This document shows, in pieces, positions 24,291-36,870 of a DNA stretch of 64,000 bases; positions within the stretch are counted from its first letter, which is position 1, and each line of letters begins with the position of its first letter. The stretch is taken from positions 72,097,454 through 72,161,453 of the forward strand of contig OX388345.1 of the NCBI GenBank assembly GCA_947579665.1. The letters are read 5' to 3'. The notes under the pieces were generated by a model that was not told the origin of the DNA, ran no database searches, and was given only the letters and a program-made list of their open reading frames with translations. Origin of the DNA: Sympetrum striolatum (taxonomy: Eukaryota > Arthropoda > Insecta > Odonata > Libellulidae). The translations under genes were made by a program, and so were the position numbers.

Positions 24291-24413
24291 GTAAAAAAAT
24301 CATGGTAACAAACTTGTCACCTGATGATGTAGCGACGCTACGAAACTTAGGTCGTGTTTTTTCAGATATTAAATTAGTGGTCTAGTAAAAGTTTGTTACC
24401 ATGAATGTTTTAC
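24291..24413 (+). mobile_element. Short inverted-repeat element with a hammerhead-ribozyme-like core
   Basis: CATGGTAACAAACTT (24301-24315) and its exact complement AAGTTTGTTACCATG (24389-24403) bound the element; weaker complementarity extends a few bases outward (GTAAAA...). Inside lies CTGATGA (24321-24327), one T, a stem GTAGC-gac-GCTAC (24329-24341), GAAAC (24342-24346) and GGTCGTG (24350-24356). That order (CUGAUGA, stem II, GAAA, short stem III, GUC) is the hammerhead layout. CAC before the core can pair with GTG after GTC as the start of stem I, and the terminal arms would extend it. The extra U before stem II departs from the canonical form, so activity is uncertain. Hammerheads are known in Penelope-like retroelements and retrozymes; alternatively this is a MITE with a chance core. 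Confidence 0.6.
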
Positions 24414-26040
24414 AAATTAAGAAATACCACAATGTTAACCCTGAGATGGTTTCGTTTATTCAAAATCGTGATCGGGGTCCAGTTTTCTAACAAGTTGGCT
24501 GTAGCAACTTGATACCAAATACTACGATCATACCCTTCATTTGTTTGGAGACCAAGGAAAGGATTATATTCAATATTAATTATTACCGCATATTACCATA
24601 TGCTACATATAATTTTAAAAAGTTTTGCGCTATTATAACTTAATGTATAAAAGTAATTATGCATTACCCTGTGTGGAGGATGCAGGAGGTAATAAAAGTA
24701 ACGACCGTATTGAAAAAAAATATATCAAATATGCCTGCATTACTACAACTGTCTAACCAAATACTATATCTGTACAGATTTTACAAAACAAAGAAACGGA
24801 GGAGTAAAGTTTTAGATAGTCGATAATATTACCGTGACTGGCAAAGTAAAAAATGTTTTGAAATGTACGTATATTTTTGCTCTAAGGTATTCAAATTAAA
24901 AAAAATATATTGCGGTAAATTAGATGCTTTGAAAATTAAAGAACTTTTTATCGAAAGAATCTTCGAAGTCAAAGAGGAACACCGAGGTGTAAAAGGAAAA
25001 GCATAGGGCAAAACAATCAGTTCTGTGTATCAAAGAATTGATAGAAAAGCGAATGAAATTGTTTTTAATCATCACCAAGTAACTCAGTAAATAGTACGCG
25101 AGGCTTTTTTGCGACCGGGATACTGTTAGACAGTTTTCCTTAGCGGAAAACATCTTTAATATCCGTATCATGATCTTTTTGCCCTTCCGGTTGGAGCAGA
25201 TAAAAAAGGGATGAACGGTGGTCAGGGAAAGAGACGGGCGTTAAAAAGCCGCGGCCTCTTGTATTCTTTTCCATTGTTGACAAATAAACGCTCTTGTTGT
25301 GGTATTTTGGGCGATGATACCAAAGCAAAATGACACTTTCCGAAATTATGAGGGGGGGAAACCGCCAAAGAGCCTCGAAGTCGGATCCAGCATTTAAAGA
25401 AAAAGGTTTTTCCGAAAGTCAGAATAAAAAGTCTGTCACAAAGTCCGCCCCGTTGTTCATCCTGTAGTTTCCGATGTCAAATATTGTGCGCCAAACAGTG
25501 ATGCCGAGGAAAAATATGTTTCACCTTATTTATTTCTGCAGTTTTCCGTTGGAAAGGAGAAGAAATTGCTTCAAAAGCTTGTAACTTTGCTCCAGTTAAA
25601 AATCCAATGGAAAACCCACGTGTAATAAGAACAGATACTTCCGAAATGCATGGCGTAAGTGTTTCCTGAGATGCGCGGCAAGTTGAATATATTATGAGAC
25701 ATCATGTCTAATATCGGTATGAAATCTATTTTTATGATTTAAAAGAAATAATTGGTAGTAATTATAAAAATTAGTAAGCAGCTTTCACCAATAAACGCAA
25801 CTAGTAAAATTAAGCCAATACTTAAAGATATTAGATGGGACTTTAATACTTATCCATAACCACTTACGACAAAAACATTGAGATGCTAACTTCACGCCCA
25901 AATAATAATTTTGTTTAAATATATGCATTGTTTAACACAACTGCATCCGGCCTCGACTTTGAGGCAGCTCTCCTGTTTAAAAAATAATTTAAATAATAAA
26001 CTAAAAAGCACTTTTCTCTTTACCAAAATATATCATTTAT

Positions 26041-26080
26041 TCCACGACCGTGGTTTCGACCATTAAAGTCATCATCGGAT
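26041..26080 (-). repeat. Hammerhead-like repeat core, copy
   Basis: On the minus strand: CCGATGA (26078-26072), T, then a hairpin GAC-tttaatg-GTC (26070-26058), GAAA, CCACGG, TCGTGG. It has the same order as the core at 24321, with one change in the first motif. Stem II is a different sequence but still pairs (GAC/GTC against GTAGC/GCTAC). The flanks GGAATAAATGATATATTTTGG (cut here, 26041-26022) belong to the same dispersed family by appearance. Confidence 0.5.
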
Positions 26081-29000
26081 GATGAGGTATTATCTAACTT
26101 CAAATTTAACAGAGAAGTATGAGTCAATTTATTAATAAATCAATAAGAGATGTTTTCTTCACGTAACTAATTAAAGTTAATAGAATCAACTTTAGATTTA
26201 CCCATTGCAACAAGTTTAATCACTGTTCTGTTTATCAAAGAGTGAATAATTAAATTATCTTTGCAATAGTATTCGAGAATTGGAATATCTTCAACAAAAT
26301 AAAATTATGACCATCGAGAATCGATTTTCCTGAAAATCGCAATCATTTCTGTTGAAGATATACATTAGCCCACACGCTATTGAACTTCAAAGTCAACCGT
26401 CGCGATAAAGAAGGAGCACAACTCGAAAATAAAGTTCGCGCTCGGACGCGGGCTATTTCCACACCGCGGATGTTTTCTCTACTTAAAAATCTAAATATGA
26501 ATCTAAGCTAATCCGCGTTGAGAGGCTGACGACCCCTCGCCCGCAAACAAGTCGCTTTTTTCCTTCCCCGTCAAGTCCATAATTGGCACATTTATCAATG
26601 TTAAACAAGCCATACGTCTTCCGCGAGAGTATTTGAATTATGTGCGCGGTCTCGTTGCAAAGCCTCTCGCATAAATCTTTCACCGTCCATATCTGAGAGC
26701 ACGTGCCTATTCCCTGGGGTACGCCACCGCTACAACTGTATTTCCAACGTATTCCCTACCTGCACCGGCTTGGGCGGGTGAATTGAATACGCGGTGGACC
26801 TGGTTCCACTCGCAAGAAAAGCATAAGACAAGGCCTTAATCAGCGAGTGGCTTATGTGATAAACGAGCTCCTGTTAATTAAAATTTGTCCTTGGAGTCCT
26901 TGGAGAAATGAGCCTGATAAAACTTGTGCAAAAGATACATTACCTTAATACTCACATCTTTTAATACATTGTTTCTACGAAAATCCAGAGTCGACCAAAT
27001 CACGACTGAGATACAAGTATAGTAACATTATAATATATTAATACATTGAATAAAACCTAATTCAGTGCCTAAGAGATCGCCAGAATGAAATATTTGATTA
27101 TCCATCGTGATGAATAAATACGTACAATCTAAACAACTTCCTATCTTTCAAACATATTTTCTTGATACCCTGTATATCTTGAAGCAAAACAAAATAATTT
27201 CTAACATATCGTACAACTCGAATCCCCTTGCTGAAACACTTATTAAAATTCAAAGTCGTATGTCTCCCAGCCTTTATTGAACACCTTTAGGAAGTCCAGC
27301 TAGACCAGCATTAATTTAGCAATATTCAATAATTTAGGAAGACATTAAGGTCGGCTTATACTTTCCTTAGAACACATATTTTATAAAAATTAGGGGCTGA
27401 TACCAGTCAAAAAGGAAAGTGAGACACAATGAAGGTCTTGGTATTAGAACGTATTCATGGGGCCTGTTGAAAAGAGAGAACCAAAAGTTATATGTAAAAC
27501 ATGTCTCCGTAGCTGAATAGGTAAATCAGACCATATGTGCATTAAAAGCGATAAAATCAGCTGTATTAACCGCCTTTTCGCAACGATTCATTTGGAGCTG
27601 AAGATTATTTTCTTTATCCTCATAAATGCTCCCTTGAGCACTAACCACCGAAAAGGTTAAACTTCGCCTTTTTTCCCAAGGCGTATTAATAGCCCACCTT
27701 TCCCAAATACCATCCCTTCTTATAGCGAACGGTAACGAGTTGTTAACTTGGTATATAAACCCGGCGCCCATTCTCGCAGCAACTCTAACCTTTGGGGAGG
27801 AATTCTCCGCCAACTCGGGAATAAAAGATACAAAGGGCCTCTGCGCCATACACTTCGCCTGCGGCAATTTCCCCAGGTGCGGAGAGAAATACTTTCGCCG
27901 GATACTAACCATTAACACCGAGGAAACCTCTCTCTGGCTATACTCCAGGCTTCTTTTAAGCGGTATGGTACTATATTTTTTTACATCGCGGTCGTATTGC
28001 ATTGCTATGCATGTTATACGTTACAGCGAGGGTGCGAAACGCCTTTAGTGTTACGCCTCGAGAGAATATTTTCGTTCCTCAAGATTGCCTGTATGAAAAT
28101 TTCTGTAAATGAAGTAGTTGCGCAAATGCTCAAATTCATGCCAGCAAAAAATTAGATGTTTCACAGATTATGCTTCTATATTTTTTAGGATTTCAGGCTA
28201 AAATTCGCGAAGTGGTCTATAAATATTTGTTTCTACAGGCAATCAATTGCGACGGCTTTCACCGCGATCTGGTATCCACGGGCAAACGATTCTTTTATAT
28301 CAGACGGACATAACAGTTACACTCCTTCCACCTAAGAGCGAACCGGAGGTTATCTCGTTTAGTAGAATGGGATGCACGGGAGAAATAAAAAAGCGAAATG
28401 TGGGTTCAGACGAAGGAAGATAAGAAAAAGCAGACGCAATGGACGCGACGAAAATGTGATAAGGGAAATTCTCGAATGAGGCAGTGGAAAAAGTGAGAAA
28501 CAAAAGTTGGAGTCTGGATTTACATGCAGATTCTAACTCGTCTGTCATAAAAAGATTTGCGACGATTTTGAGCATAACGTCGAATCAGTTTTTCATCCTC
28601 GTGGTGCTCGGAAGAACAAGATAATCAGAAATACCCTTGGTGCGTTTTTAGGTTTTTACACCAACTTATCATTTATAAACTAGATTAACGCCATCCTTAT
28701 GTGGTATTTATGTATTTTGAAAAGGATTTTATTAAAATCAAAAATTTAGAAGTAAGATTTATTTCTTTGATTTGGATTATTAGTCTTTGAATCAGACATT
28801 TACTTCGCATTTTCCCTTGGTTACACAATTCATAATTGCAAAATTTTATAACGCTTAAAGAACTAGATAAATATTCTAAATCTAAGTAAGAATGAAAGTA
28901 AAAGTAAAACATTTAGCTCAAATTTAATATTTATATATAATTTCATAGATCGTTAATTATAATCAGACTCGAGTTTGATATTTTCTCTTCACAATACGCT

Positions 29001-31060
29001 TTTATCAGGGTAAATTTATAATTATAGTATTTTTATCTGCAAAGACAATTATTTTCTAAAATTCAATCCTAAGTAGTAAGTACAGATGAGGCTTGTTGCG
29101 GAATTTACGATACATATTTAGAATATATTTGGCATAATTATTTCGAGTTAGGAACAGAAATTCTCTTACATCATTGCAGTATGTATGTACTTACAGGAAA
29201 ATAAAATACAACCTAAATTGAAAATATCATTCATTCATCTCAATGAAGATCGAATAATTTTAATACGCTTTCTTGACCTGATAAACTATCCTAATCTAGA
29301 TAACAATTCCTTTTCCCACAATTATCATTTTTTTAAAACGTTAGAATCAGCAAATGGAAAATTTATTTGCCACGCCCTATGATTAAAACTACTTTTGAGC
29401 AAAACTTTATCTTTTTAATTCGCTCCGAAAAACTTTAAAATCTTATCTCCGCACCGAAGAGCCCACTTATTTCGCATGTTACTTTCCCCGGACAGAGAGT
29501 GCTTGTCGCGATAATCTCGACTTCACATGCCGTGTCGTCAGGCTGAATAAAAGCGCCCCTGAGGCCCTTAAATGCGATAAACCGCTCCGAGGCCGCAAAA
29601 CTCTTCCCATGCGTGTCCGAGGGCCTGCTAAAGGTCTCCCGAGTGACGTGTTGATAGCGGTGCACGGCTAACTCTCGGGGGCAAAAACGCGGAGAAAGAT
29701 CGTGCGGTTTGGCGGGCCGAGATGCGTATCGGCTTTATACATGCGGTGTAGGGGGAGGGGCGGTGCACCCTGCGGAAATGTTGACTCTTAAGGACTCGAT
29801 CATTACGCTGCATTAATCGATACGAGGAAACCAATAACTCGCGCGAAACTCTGAAAAGCCACTTGAGAGCACTCCCGCTTCATATCAACTCGCTTATTGA
29901 CGGATGCGGCTAACTAACCCCCGCTCTGCACTTTTCATCATCAAGCCACTTGCTCCATTTTTTGGGAAACGATTACGTAACGCGGAGGAGAGGGGAATGT
30001 CAATACTTTCCGGGGCGCAACATGCATGCACAGGGAAGCGGAGTAATTAAACTTTCCGAGAGAGCGCTAACAAATTGAGTGGTAGTCAGGGGGCAATATA
30101 TTTTCTAAAAATTCAATACTGTTCCAAGGGGATTTTTTAAATGAAATCGAAATAGTTTTACACCAATAAATAAAAATGAGAAAACCGCGATTGAAAAAAT
30201 AAAAACCCAACTTGGTTAATTATACAGATGATGAAAATGAAGTTTGTAAATTACGCTAGAATAAGGATTCAATTACATCGACCCGATTTTGTGACAAACT
30301 AACACTGCCGGGTCTTGTACCTGGATAATGGTGGAGGTGTATTTGTGATTTGTATTTCTTTTAAATGTGTTTCTATTATCTAGTTGAATTTAAAATTGTG
30401 TTCATTTAGACTAGGAATCTGAAATAGTTGAAGGAAATTTAAATGTTTTACATATTTTTACTTACTTCAAATCCCGAACCTGCAAAAATTCATGAGTTAT
30501 TCAATACTATTCAAGTTGTTATGACAATAACATCGTACATGGCTTCGTTTAAGAACTATTTTACAATAAATTTAAATTATAAAATAGTAATATTACTGTT
30601 CGTAATAAGATAGTTATTTATAGTAACAAACGTTCAAAGCTCGTGACACCATAAACTCCAAGAACTTTCTCATCGGTTACCACAATTAAATAATTTAGAA
30701 ATAATGTCGCAATGCATTTAAAATGTATATTCTGATATAGTAACTGACGGCAGATGCAAATATATGCACTATCGCGGCTATTATAATAATTGAATAATAA
30801 TAATTAATATATTGAGGACCGGTAGTTTCTATCTTGGTTGAATTAATTTCAATTGTACGCTCTTTTATGATCACGCTCAGCTACCATGTTCTGTACCATC
30901 CTTAAACATAATCTTCGGTAATTAATACTTAATTCTTTTAAATATTTTATGACTACTAAAAGTTTGTTGATTCGTTTGTATTTGATTGTGTAATGGAAAG
31001 TTATCAAGACGTGGCAATCAAACCCGCGGAATCAGAGTCGTATCAGTTGGCTAATGAAAC

Positions 31061-31073
31061 GGGGGGGGGGGGG
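31061..31073 (+). repeat. G13 homopolymer
   Basis: Thirteen consecutive G between AAAC and CGATGG in otherwise mixed sequence. The exact length is prone to sequencing error. Confidence 0.9.
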
Positions 31074-33082
31074 CGATGGAACTGTTTTGGAGTGTCTCCT
31101 TGACGACTCCAGTTGACAAGAAGACACCGCGTGCTCCGGATAAGTTAATTAAGTTAAACTCGGAGGCGGAGCGAGCGTTTCAAGTGCGATGCAGAATTTC
31201 ATGTCGTTAGAGGTATCCAAATACACTCAAAGTTACAGATGTGAGGCATAGATCACACGGACGAAACCGATTCATTCGCGATATTCCCATAGGTTAAATC
31301 TAACCATTTGCTAATTTAAATTAAAACATCTTATATACCCCCATAAAATAATACATATATTCTTTAAAAAACGAAACTCATCCAATAAAAAACTGGCTTA
31401 TGGGCTGAATGACCTGTTCGAACAAAAATATTGATAATTTGTTGAATTTTGTTCTCAGGTACGAATTTGCACTAATTTTGATTATATACCTTTAATATAA
31501 AATTATTGCTATTATTTTCCGGGGTCAACAAGTTAATTGAAAAATTTGTTAATAAAAGACTTCATGCTTTAATATCCTTGCATACCTAATTCGCTTTGGA
31601 TTCATCTATAAATAAATTCAAAAGATGTATACTTTTCCACAATTATAATTGATTATGAATTTCCACAACATCACGATCATCTCTGTAGATTTTATGCACA
31701 TTTTGATTCACTTCTTTATTTTCTAATAAACCTACTTCTTTTCAGCATGTAATTAATTACATTCAAAAATCTTATGATAGATCTTCCTCTCCATATACTA
31801 CCGCTGATAAAATGGTCATTTTACTTTTATCCATCCTCAACATACTTCCAAAACAAAGTGAAGCGACTTTATCATGAAGAACGCGAAGCCTTACTTTATC
31901 CACATTCATTCGTTATTTATGTAAATTAAGTCATACCGACTCCTTATCTTACTTTTATTCCTAATATAATACTTTAGAAGGAATAAAAATGTATTACTAT
32001 TATCTACATAAGAATATTCGGGGAAACATTTTATGTAACGAAAAATTTGCGAAAGTTCTTGTCACGAAATTTCGTATCAAGTCAATAAGTAATATATTCT
32101 GGCGTGGAATCACATTTTTCATTCGAATCAATATAACCGACAATTTCGAACTCCTTCATTCTAGAGAAAAAACGAACTCTCTCGCATCCGTCGGATTCGA
32201 TAACCCTTCGCGAAGTGAAGTCTTAGCTTCCTAATTCCGAATCCGCGCTTTAATCCAACCGTTCTACATTTGAGAGGATGGAGTGAATTAAATCTCCGAC
32301 GATTATTAGATTAAAATGGAAACGCTTCGAGAGCGATTCCCTTATGGACGAGAGATTTTCATTAATCCCCTTTAAGACATTAGCCACACGTATTAGCAAT
32401 GCAACTCGGATTTTAGAAAACGAAATCAAGCGATACCTAACATGACGGAATGGACAGAAATAGAGAAGCCTCTATTAGCAACCAATTCGTTCTTCCATCT
32501 TATTTCCCAATAACAGCTTATCATCAGTGGTTGCCAATACACGAACCGAAAGAGAGAAATAAAATGCGGTGATATCGTTGGGCCGACTTCTCCGAACGTC
32601 GAACAAACTATTTCGTTTCCCTGTGAATAAACATACAACGGCTCGGATGTTTGTTTTCGAGTGTGTCTCGGAAAATATGCTTGATCTCCGCTCTCTTTCA
32701 AAATTTCGTCGTCAGCTCTTAAATAAATATACATTTCATGGGGATCGGCTTTTGTGACTTGCCATGGTTCCCTTTTCGAATTTTTGGAGAAAGTCGTCAA
32801 GTTACGACTTGCGTCAAACAATGCTGCTGCTTAAGCTTCAGGAGATTTTAACTATACTATGGGATCCGACAAATATTTAAGAATCACAAATGTGACATTT
32901 CTTAATTACCTAATTTGTGAAAAATACGACTTATAAGTTCGAATATGTTGCTTCTCATATATCATTTTTATAGAAAATAACTTGACGTTACGTAATCTGG
33001 TTTTATCTCATTGTTAAAATACACGATAAATAATAAAGTACACAATACGTGTACAATCAACACAAAGTTATTGAAAACACTT

Positions 33083-33116
33083 GCGACCGGTTTCAACATT
33101 GTCATCTCATCATCAG
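33083..33116 (-). repeat. Hammerhead-like repeat core, copy
   Basis: On the minus strand: CTGATGA (33116-33110), TGAGATGACAATGTT, GAAA (33094-33091), CCGGTCGC. The conserved blocks CTGATGAT, GAAACC and GGTCG agree with the other copies, but stem II is weak here (only GA/TT at its base). Likely a decayed dispersed repeat. Confidence 0.5.
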
Positions 33117-35358
33117 GCACGGAAGCAGTAAAAAAAAGAATTATTACTATTAGTTAAGTTAAAATCATTACATGTCAATCTTCTTACTCTTCACATTTTA
33201 ATTTAATTACGAGTACACGAAAATGTTATCTGTTTGTAAAGTCATCAGCCCTTAAGACAATTTCAATCTCATCCCGTTCCTAAAGAAACGTAGAGATAAA
33301 AATTAAAGCAATAAAATGGTTACACCGTGTTACTAAGTCGTAAAAAAGGATTAAGTCCTTTGATCAGTAAAAGAATAAATAGTGAAAAAAATTATAAGTA
33401 AAAGAATACTTATTTGACACGTCTCTTGAAGGCAGTACTGCAAGTATTGGAGAAAAGGAGGATTAACAGACGATAAATTAGGTTACATTATGAGAGTAAG
33501 ATAATAATTACTGTTAAGAAAAGGCATTGAGGAAATTAAGCTAATGGCTGGAGATAGGATGACTTGGAGGGCCACGACAAACCGATCCTCGAATTTTTAA
33601 TCCATAAGGATGAATGGATGAAAAGATTTCCAGTAATAATTAGCACCGCGAAATGTTCTCGAGTCATACACCGAACTTTGAATTGCTGATCCGGAGTGCA
33701 TCCGAAACAGAAGGGCCTATCGGAAAAGCGTGGGAGCAGCGAAAAGGGATGAATATGGAGGATTGATGGCGGACTGGGTTGAGCAGGGAGGGATTACGAG
33801 GGGATTAAATGGAAGGAGTGACCGTCTCTATTTTGGGAGGGTCTATTCTGCCGGGCACAAGGGACACTTTTAGCAGAGAGGGGAAGCCCGGATCCCGATA
33901 CAAGAAAATAAGGAAGAAGTCGCTTGTTTTCAGCGCGCGCTTCTTTTGAATTAAAGAGAGGAAATCTCCATTTCTTGCTCGAGAACTCATCGACACCGAA
34001 TTACAATTTTGCGCGAGTATTCGACGAGTCCATTTTTAAGACGCTCCCCTTTCTCTGGTTCTCTACAAGAGAAATGAATTAAATGGAGTGGATCGATGAA
34101 TTAAAAGGGGAGGATAAATAATGTAAGCCTTCATACAGCGGTAATCCGTAACAAGGTAAAACAAAATGATAATTTTAATGTACACTTATAATTACTGTGA
34201 TTTAAAAAGTATATATATTAAAATTATCTTTTCGTTTCAATACATTATGAATCATCACTATGTAAAAGCCTTCGTTATTCATCTTAATTAACAGTATCGC
34301 AAAAAACCTTCGGAATAATTCAGTTGGCTAGATTTTGCGTACCTCTATATAGAAAATTTAAATGCAAACACGTTATTCGCTACAAGATGGAAACACTAAA
34401 TTAACAAGGTAATATTTAAATTAAGAATCAGCATAAGAAATAAACTCACTAAATGGCTCCAACACTTACACCTAATAATAATATTGAATGTATATGGCGA
34501 AGGGATAAACATAAATGGATCACACAATTCAATTGAAGTCGAGGATTATGCTAAAAGCAGCATAAAAAAGATAGCAAAAATAGTTCGGTGCAACAGCAAG
34601 GTGATAAAATTGAAATTGATAGTGATACATGATCCCAAAGAACTAATACAAAGTCCATGGAGATTAGATAATTTCTTCACATTTCTGTAAAAATATCAGA
34701 GGTAAAAGAAATTCATTAGGCACACTATAGGGTAAGATAGTCTAATGAAAGATTATTGGAAATAATAGAGGAAGGAAGGGATTAGGGAAAAAGGCATTTG
34801 GGATAACCAAAGTTGAATTACGTGAGGCAGGTGATGGCAAGGGTCAAGTTTAGAATTTATGAGGGGTTTAAGCTATAAGTTGAGAACAGGAGAACGGCAA
34901 TAAACCGATATTCGGATCGTTAACCCTCGAGTCCTAAAACCTGTCTTACTCTACGAAAATGAAATTAGGACACTGAGAAAAAGAGGTAGAACAAAAGATG
35001 CAGGTAACTAAAATAAAATTTTAAAAGATACGTAAAGATGTCTGCGCGAGAATAAATTGAAAACTAAGGCATAAAGCAATAACTAAATATTTACGATATC
35101 AATCATAAATTAAAAGAATACAGAAATAGTTGGATTATTCACATCCTATTGATAAATTTCGAATACCCAATGGATTAAGCACAAGCGGAATATAAAACTT
35201 GAGAATTTGATGTTAATGTGACTGGAAAATGTTGATGACGAAACAAGGACGTAACCTAATAAATCGAGAGAAATAAATCAATCACTAATCAATCAATAAC
35301 CTAATAAATCAAGAACTTAAGTATTTCTTTAGTACTATTCAAGAAGGTGAATAAGTTG

Positions 35359-35425
35359 TTGAGACCGGGAATCGAAATCTTATCTCCCACTTTCCTGGCT
35401 GGTTTATTCCAATTGGCACTACTTT
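35359..35425 (-). repeat. tRNA-derived SINE head, decayed
   Basis: On the minus strand: box A-like AGTGCCAATTGG (35420-35409) and box B-like region GATTTCGATTCCCGG ending in GGTCTC near 35360. Spacing fits a tRNA-derived Pol III promoter. The T stem is imperfect and no full cloverleaf forms. Confidence 0.45.
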
Positions 35426-36365
35426 TAATCATAATAAAAATTTTAAAGAGCTGAATTTTTCTTCAAGTTCCCTTTCAACTACTTTGTTACCAATTTCCAT
35501 AGTAAAAACACAATACATAAATTACTACGCGGATATTGATGTTAGGTCCTAAATGCTGCCGCAATTAAATTTGAGGATTTTCTGCTCCCAAAATGCGATT
35601 CACTCAGCTGCAAGATTAATAAGCCACTGTATCTCGGATCTCTTCAGGATTTTCCCTTCACCCTGTGACCAAACCGTTAATCTTCCTCGGCATGAAATTC
35701 TCACGTTCGTGTTCCCATAATAAGGCATCGTATCGCGAACAATCAAAGCCGCAAAACTTTGGGGGATCACATATTCCAAAACCTTCACTCGGCACGCACA
35801 TGTCCCTGCGGCACTCTCTCTTTACTCCGTCTGCGGAGAGAGGAACTTCCCCACTTTCTCTTGGGAAAGACTCCCGAATAAAATTGTTTCTCCGCAATTC
35901 GGACGAAATGTCTAGAGGTCATTCGGAAACTTGGAGACATGCGAGTATAAATAACGGGACTAATAGAATAAAATAAAGACACTTCCTTCCCAACTGGGTA
36001 AATAATACGACGGCGGACCCTTGGATTTCTAGCGAATCTCGTTGATTTCCCTTCAGAGCGGAAAAGAATAACGGAGCCTATTTCAAATAGTAGATGTATT
36101 CTAAATAAATTGAAATATGTTTTAGCTCGTGTTTGGAGGAAAACTTCAAACTGAAACACATGAACGACCAGGTTGCAAAGTAGAGGGGAGGAGGGGATTC
36201 TAAGATCAACCTGAGTACGTAAGAATTCAATCACTGAAATGAAATATTAATTATTGAAAAAAATCACAGCCAACTGTTGGAAGTAATTTATAACATAGAG
36301 CATAGCCTTCGCATAGCAAACAAATGATGAGTACAAATATCTGGATGAAAACCAAGAAGAGGGAA

Positions 36366-36493
36366 TTTGGATAATGTAGAGTGAAGAAATTTGGAAAAAA
36401 ATCAAACCTGTGCCTATATAAGCAAGCATTCCTTCTTAAATACTTAGAAACATCTGCAAGGGCCTGTTTGATTTAATAAGTCTCTAATGACTA
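36366..36493 (+). repeat. Diverged direct repeat, copy A
   Basis: Aligns by eye with copy B at 36729-36870. Shared blocks include CCTTC..AAATACTT.GAAACATC.GCAA, AAGTC.C.AATGACT, and TTTGG.TAAT near the left end. An adjoining piece (AACTAAATATTT-CGATATCAAT...) also matches 35077-35112. Non-coding; origin unknown. Confidence 0.5.
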
Positions 36494-36728
36494 AATATTT
36501 GCGATATCAATGATAAATAGAACAGAGAATGCCTTAAGAGTTGATAGATACTGTTCATAAATACTTATCACCCAAAGTTTAAAGTTAAAGCGTAATGCAA
36601 AAAATTTTGATGATTGGAAAATTTTGAAGATAAAGCCCCATAAATCGAGAGAAGAGGAGGAACTTCTAATTTGTTCAATGGAACACACAAAATGAAACAA
36701 AGGCAACGTTAACTAAAAACGTTCTGTG

Positions 36729-36870
36729 CGACTTTGGGTAATCCGTGGTAAATTTAATTGAAAAGAAAACAAAAACAAATCTGCGCACGCAAAAGTAGGC
36801 CTTCCTTCAAAAATACTTGGAAACATCCGCAATTGTCCTTTCGGTCTTAAAAAAGTCACGAATGACTCAC
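36729..36870 (+). repeat. Diverged direct repeat, copy B
   Basis: Partner of copy A about 370 bp to the left; see the shared blocks there. Moderate divergence suggests an old local duplication or two insertions of one element. Confidence 0.5.

Larger units (their letters stand above)
24414..35358. other. No gene recognised outside the listed repeats
   Basis: AT-rich, with patches of higher GC at 26400-26830, 27740-28050, 29450-30080, 31010-31200 and 33600-34100. The 158-codon minus frame at 27526-28002 overlaps a 102-codon plus frame and has no recognisable domain. None of the patches reads as a conserved exon. Confidence 0.35.

Noticed and set aside
27526..28048. 158-codon minus and 102-codon plus frames
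   Set aside because: They overlap on opposite strands and neither has a recognisable motif. Treated as chance.
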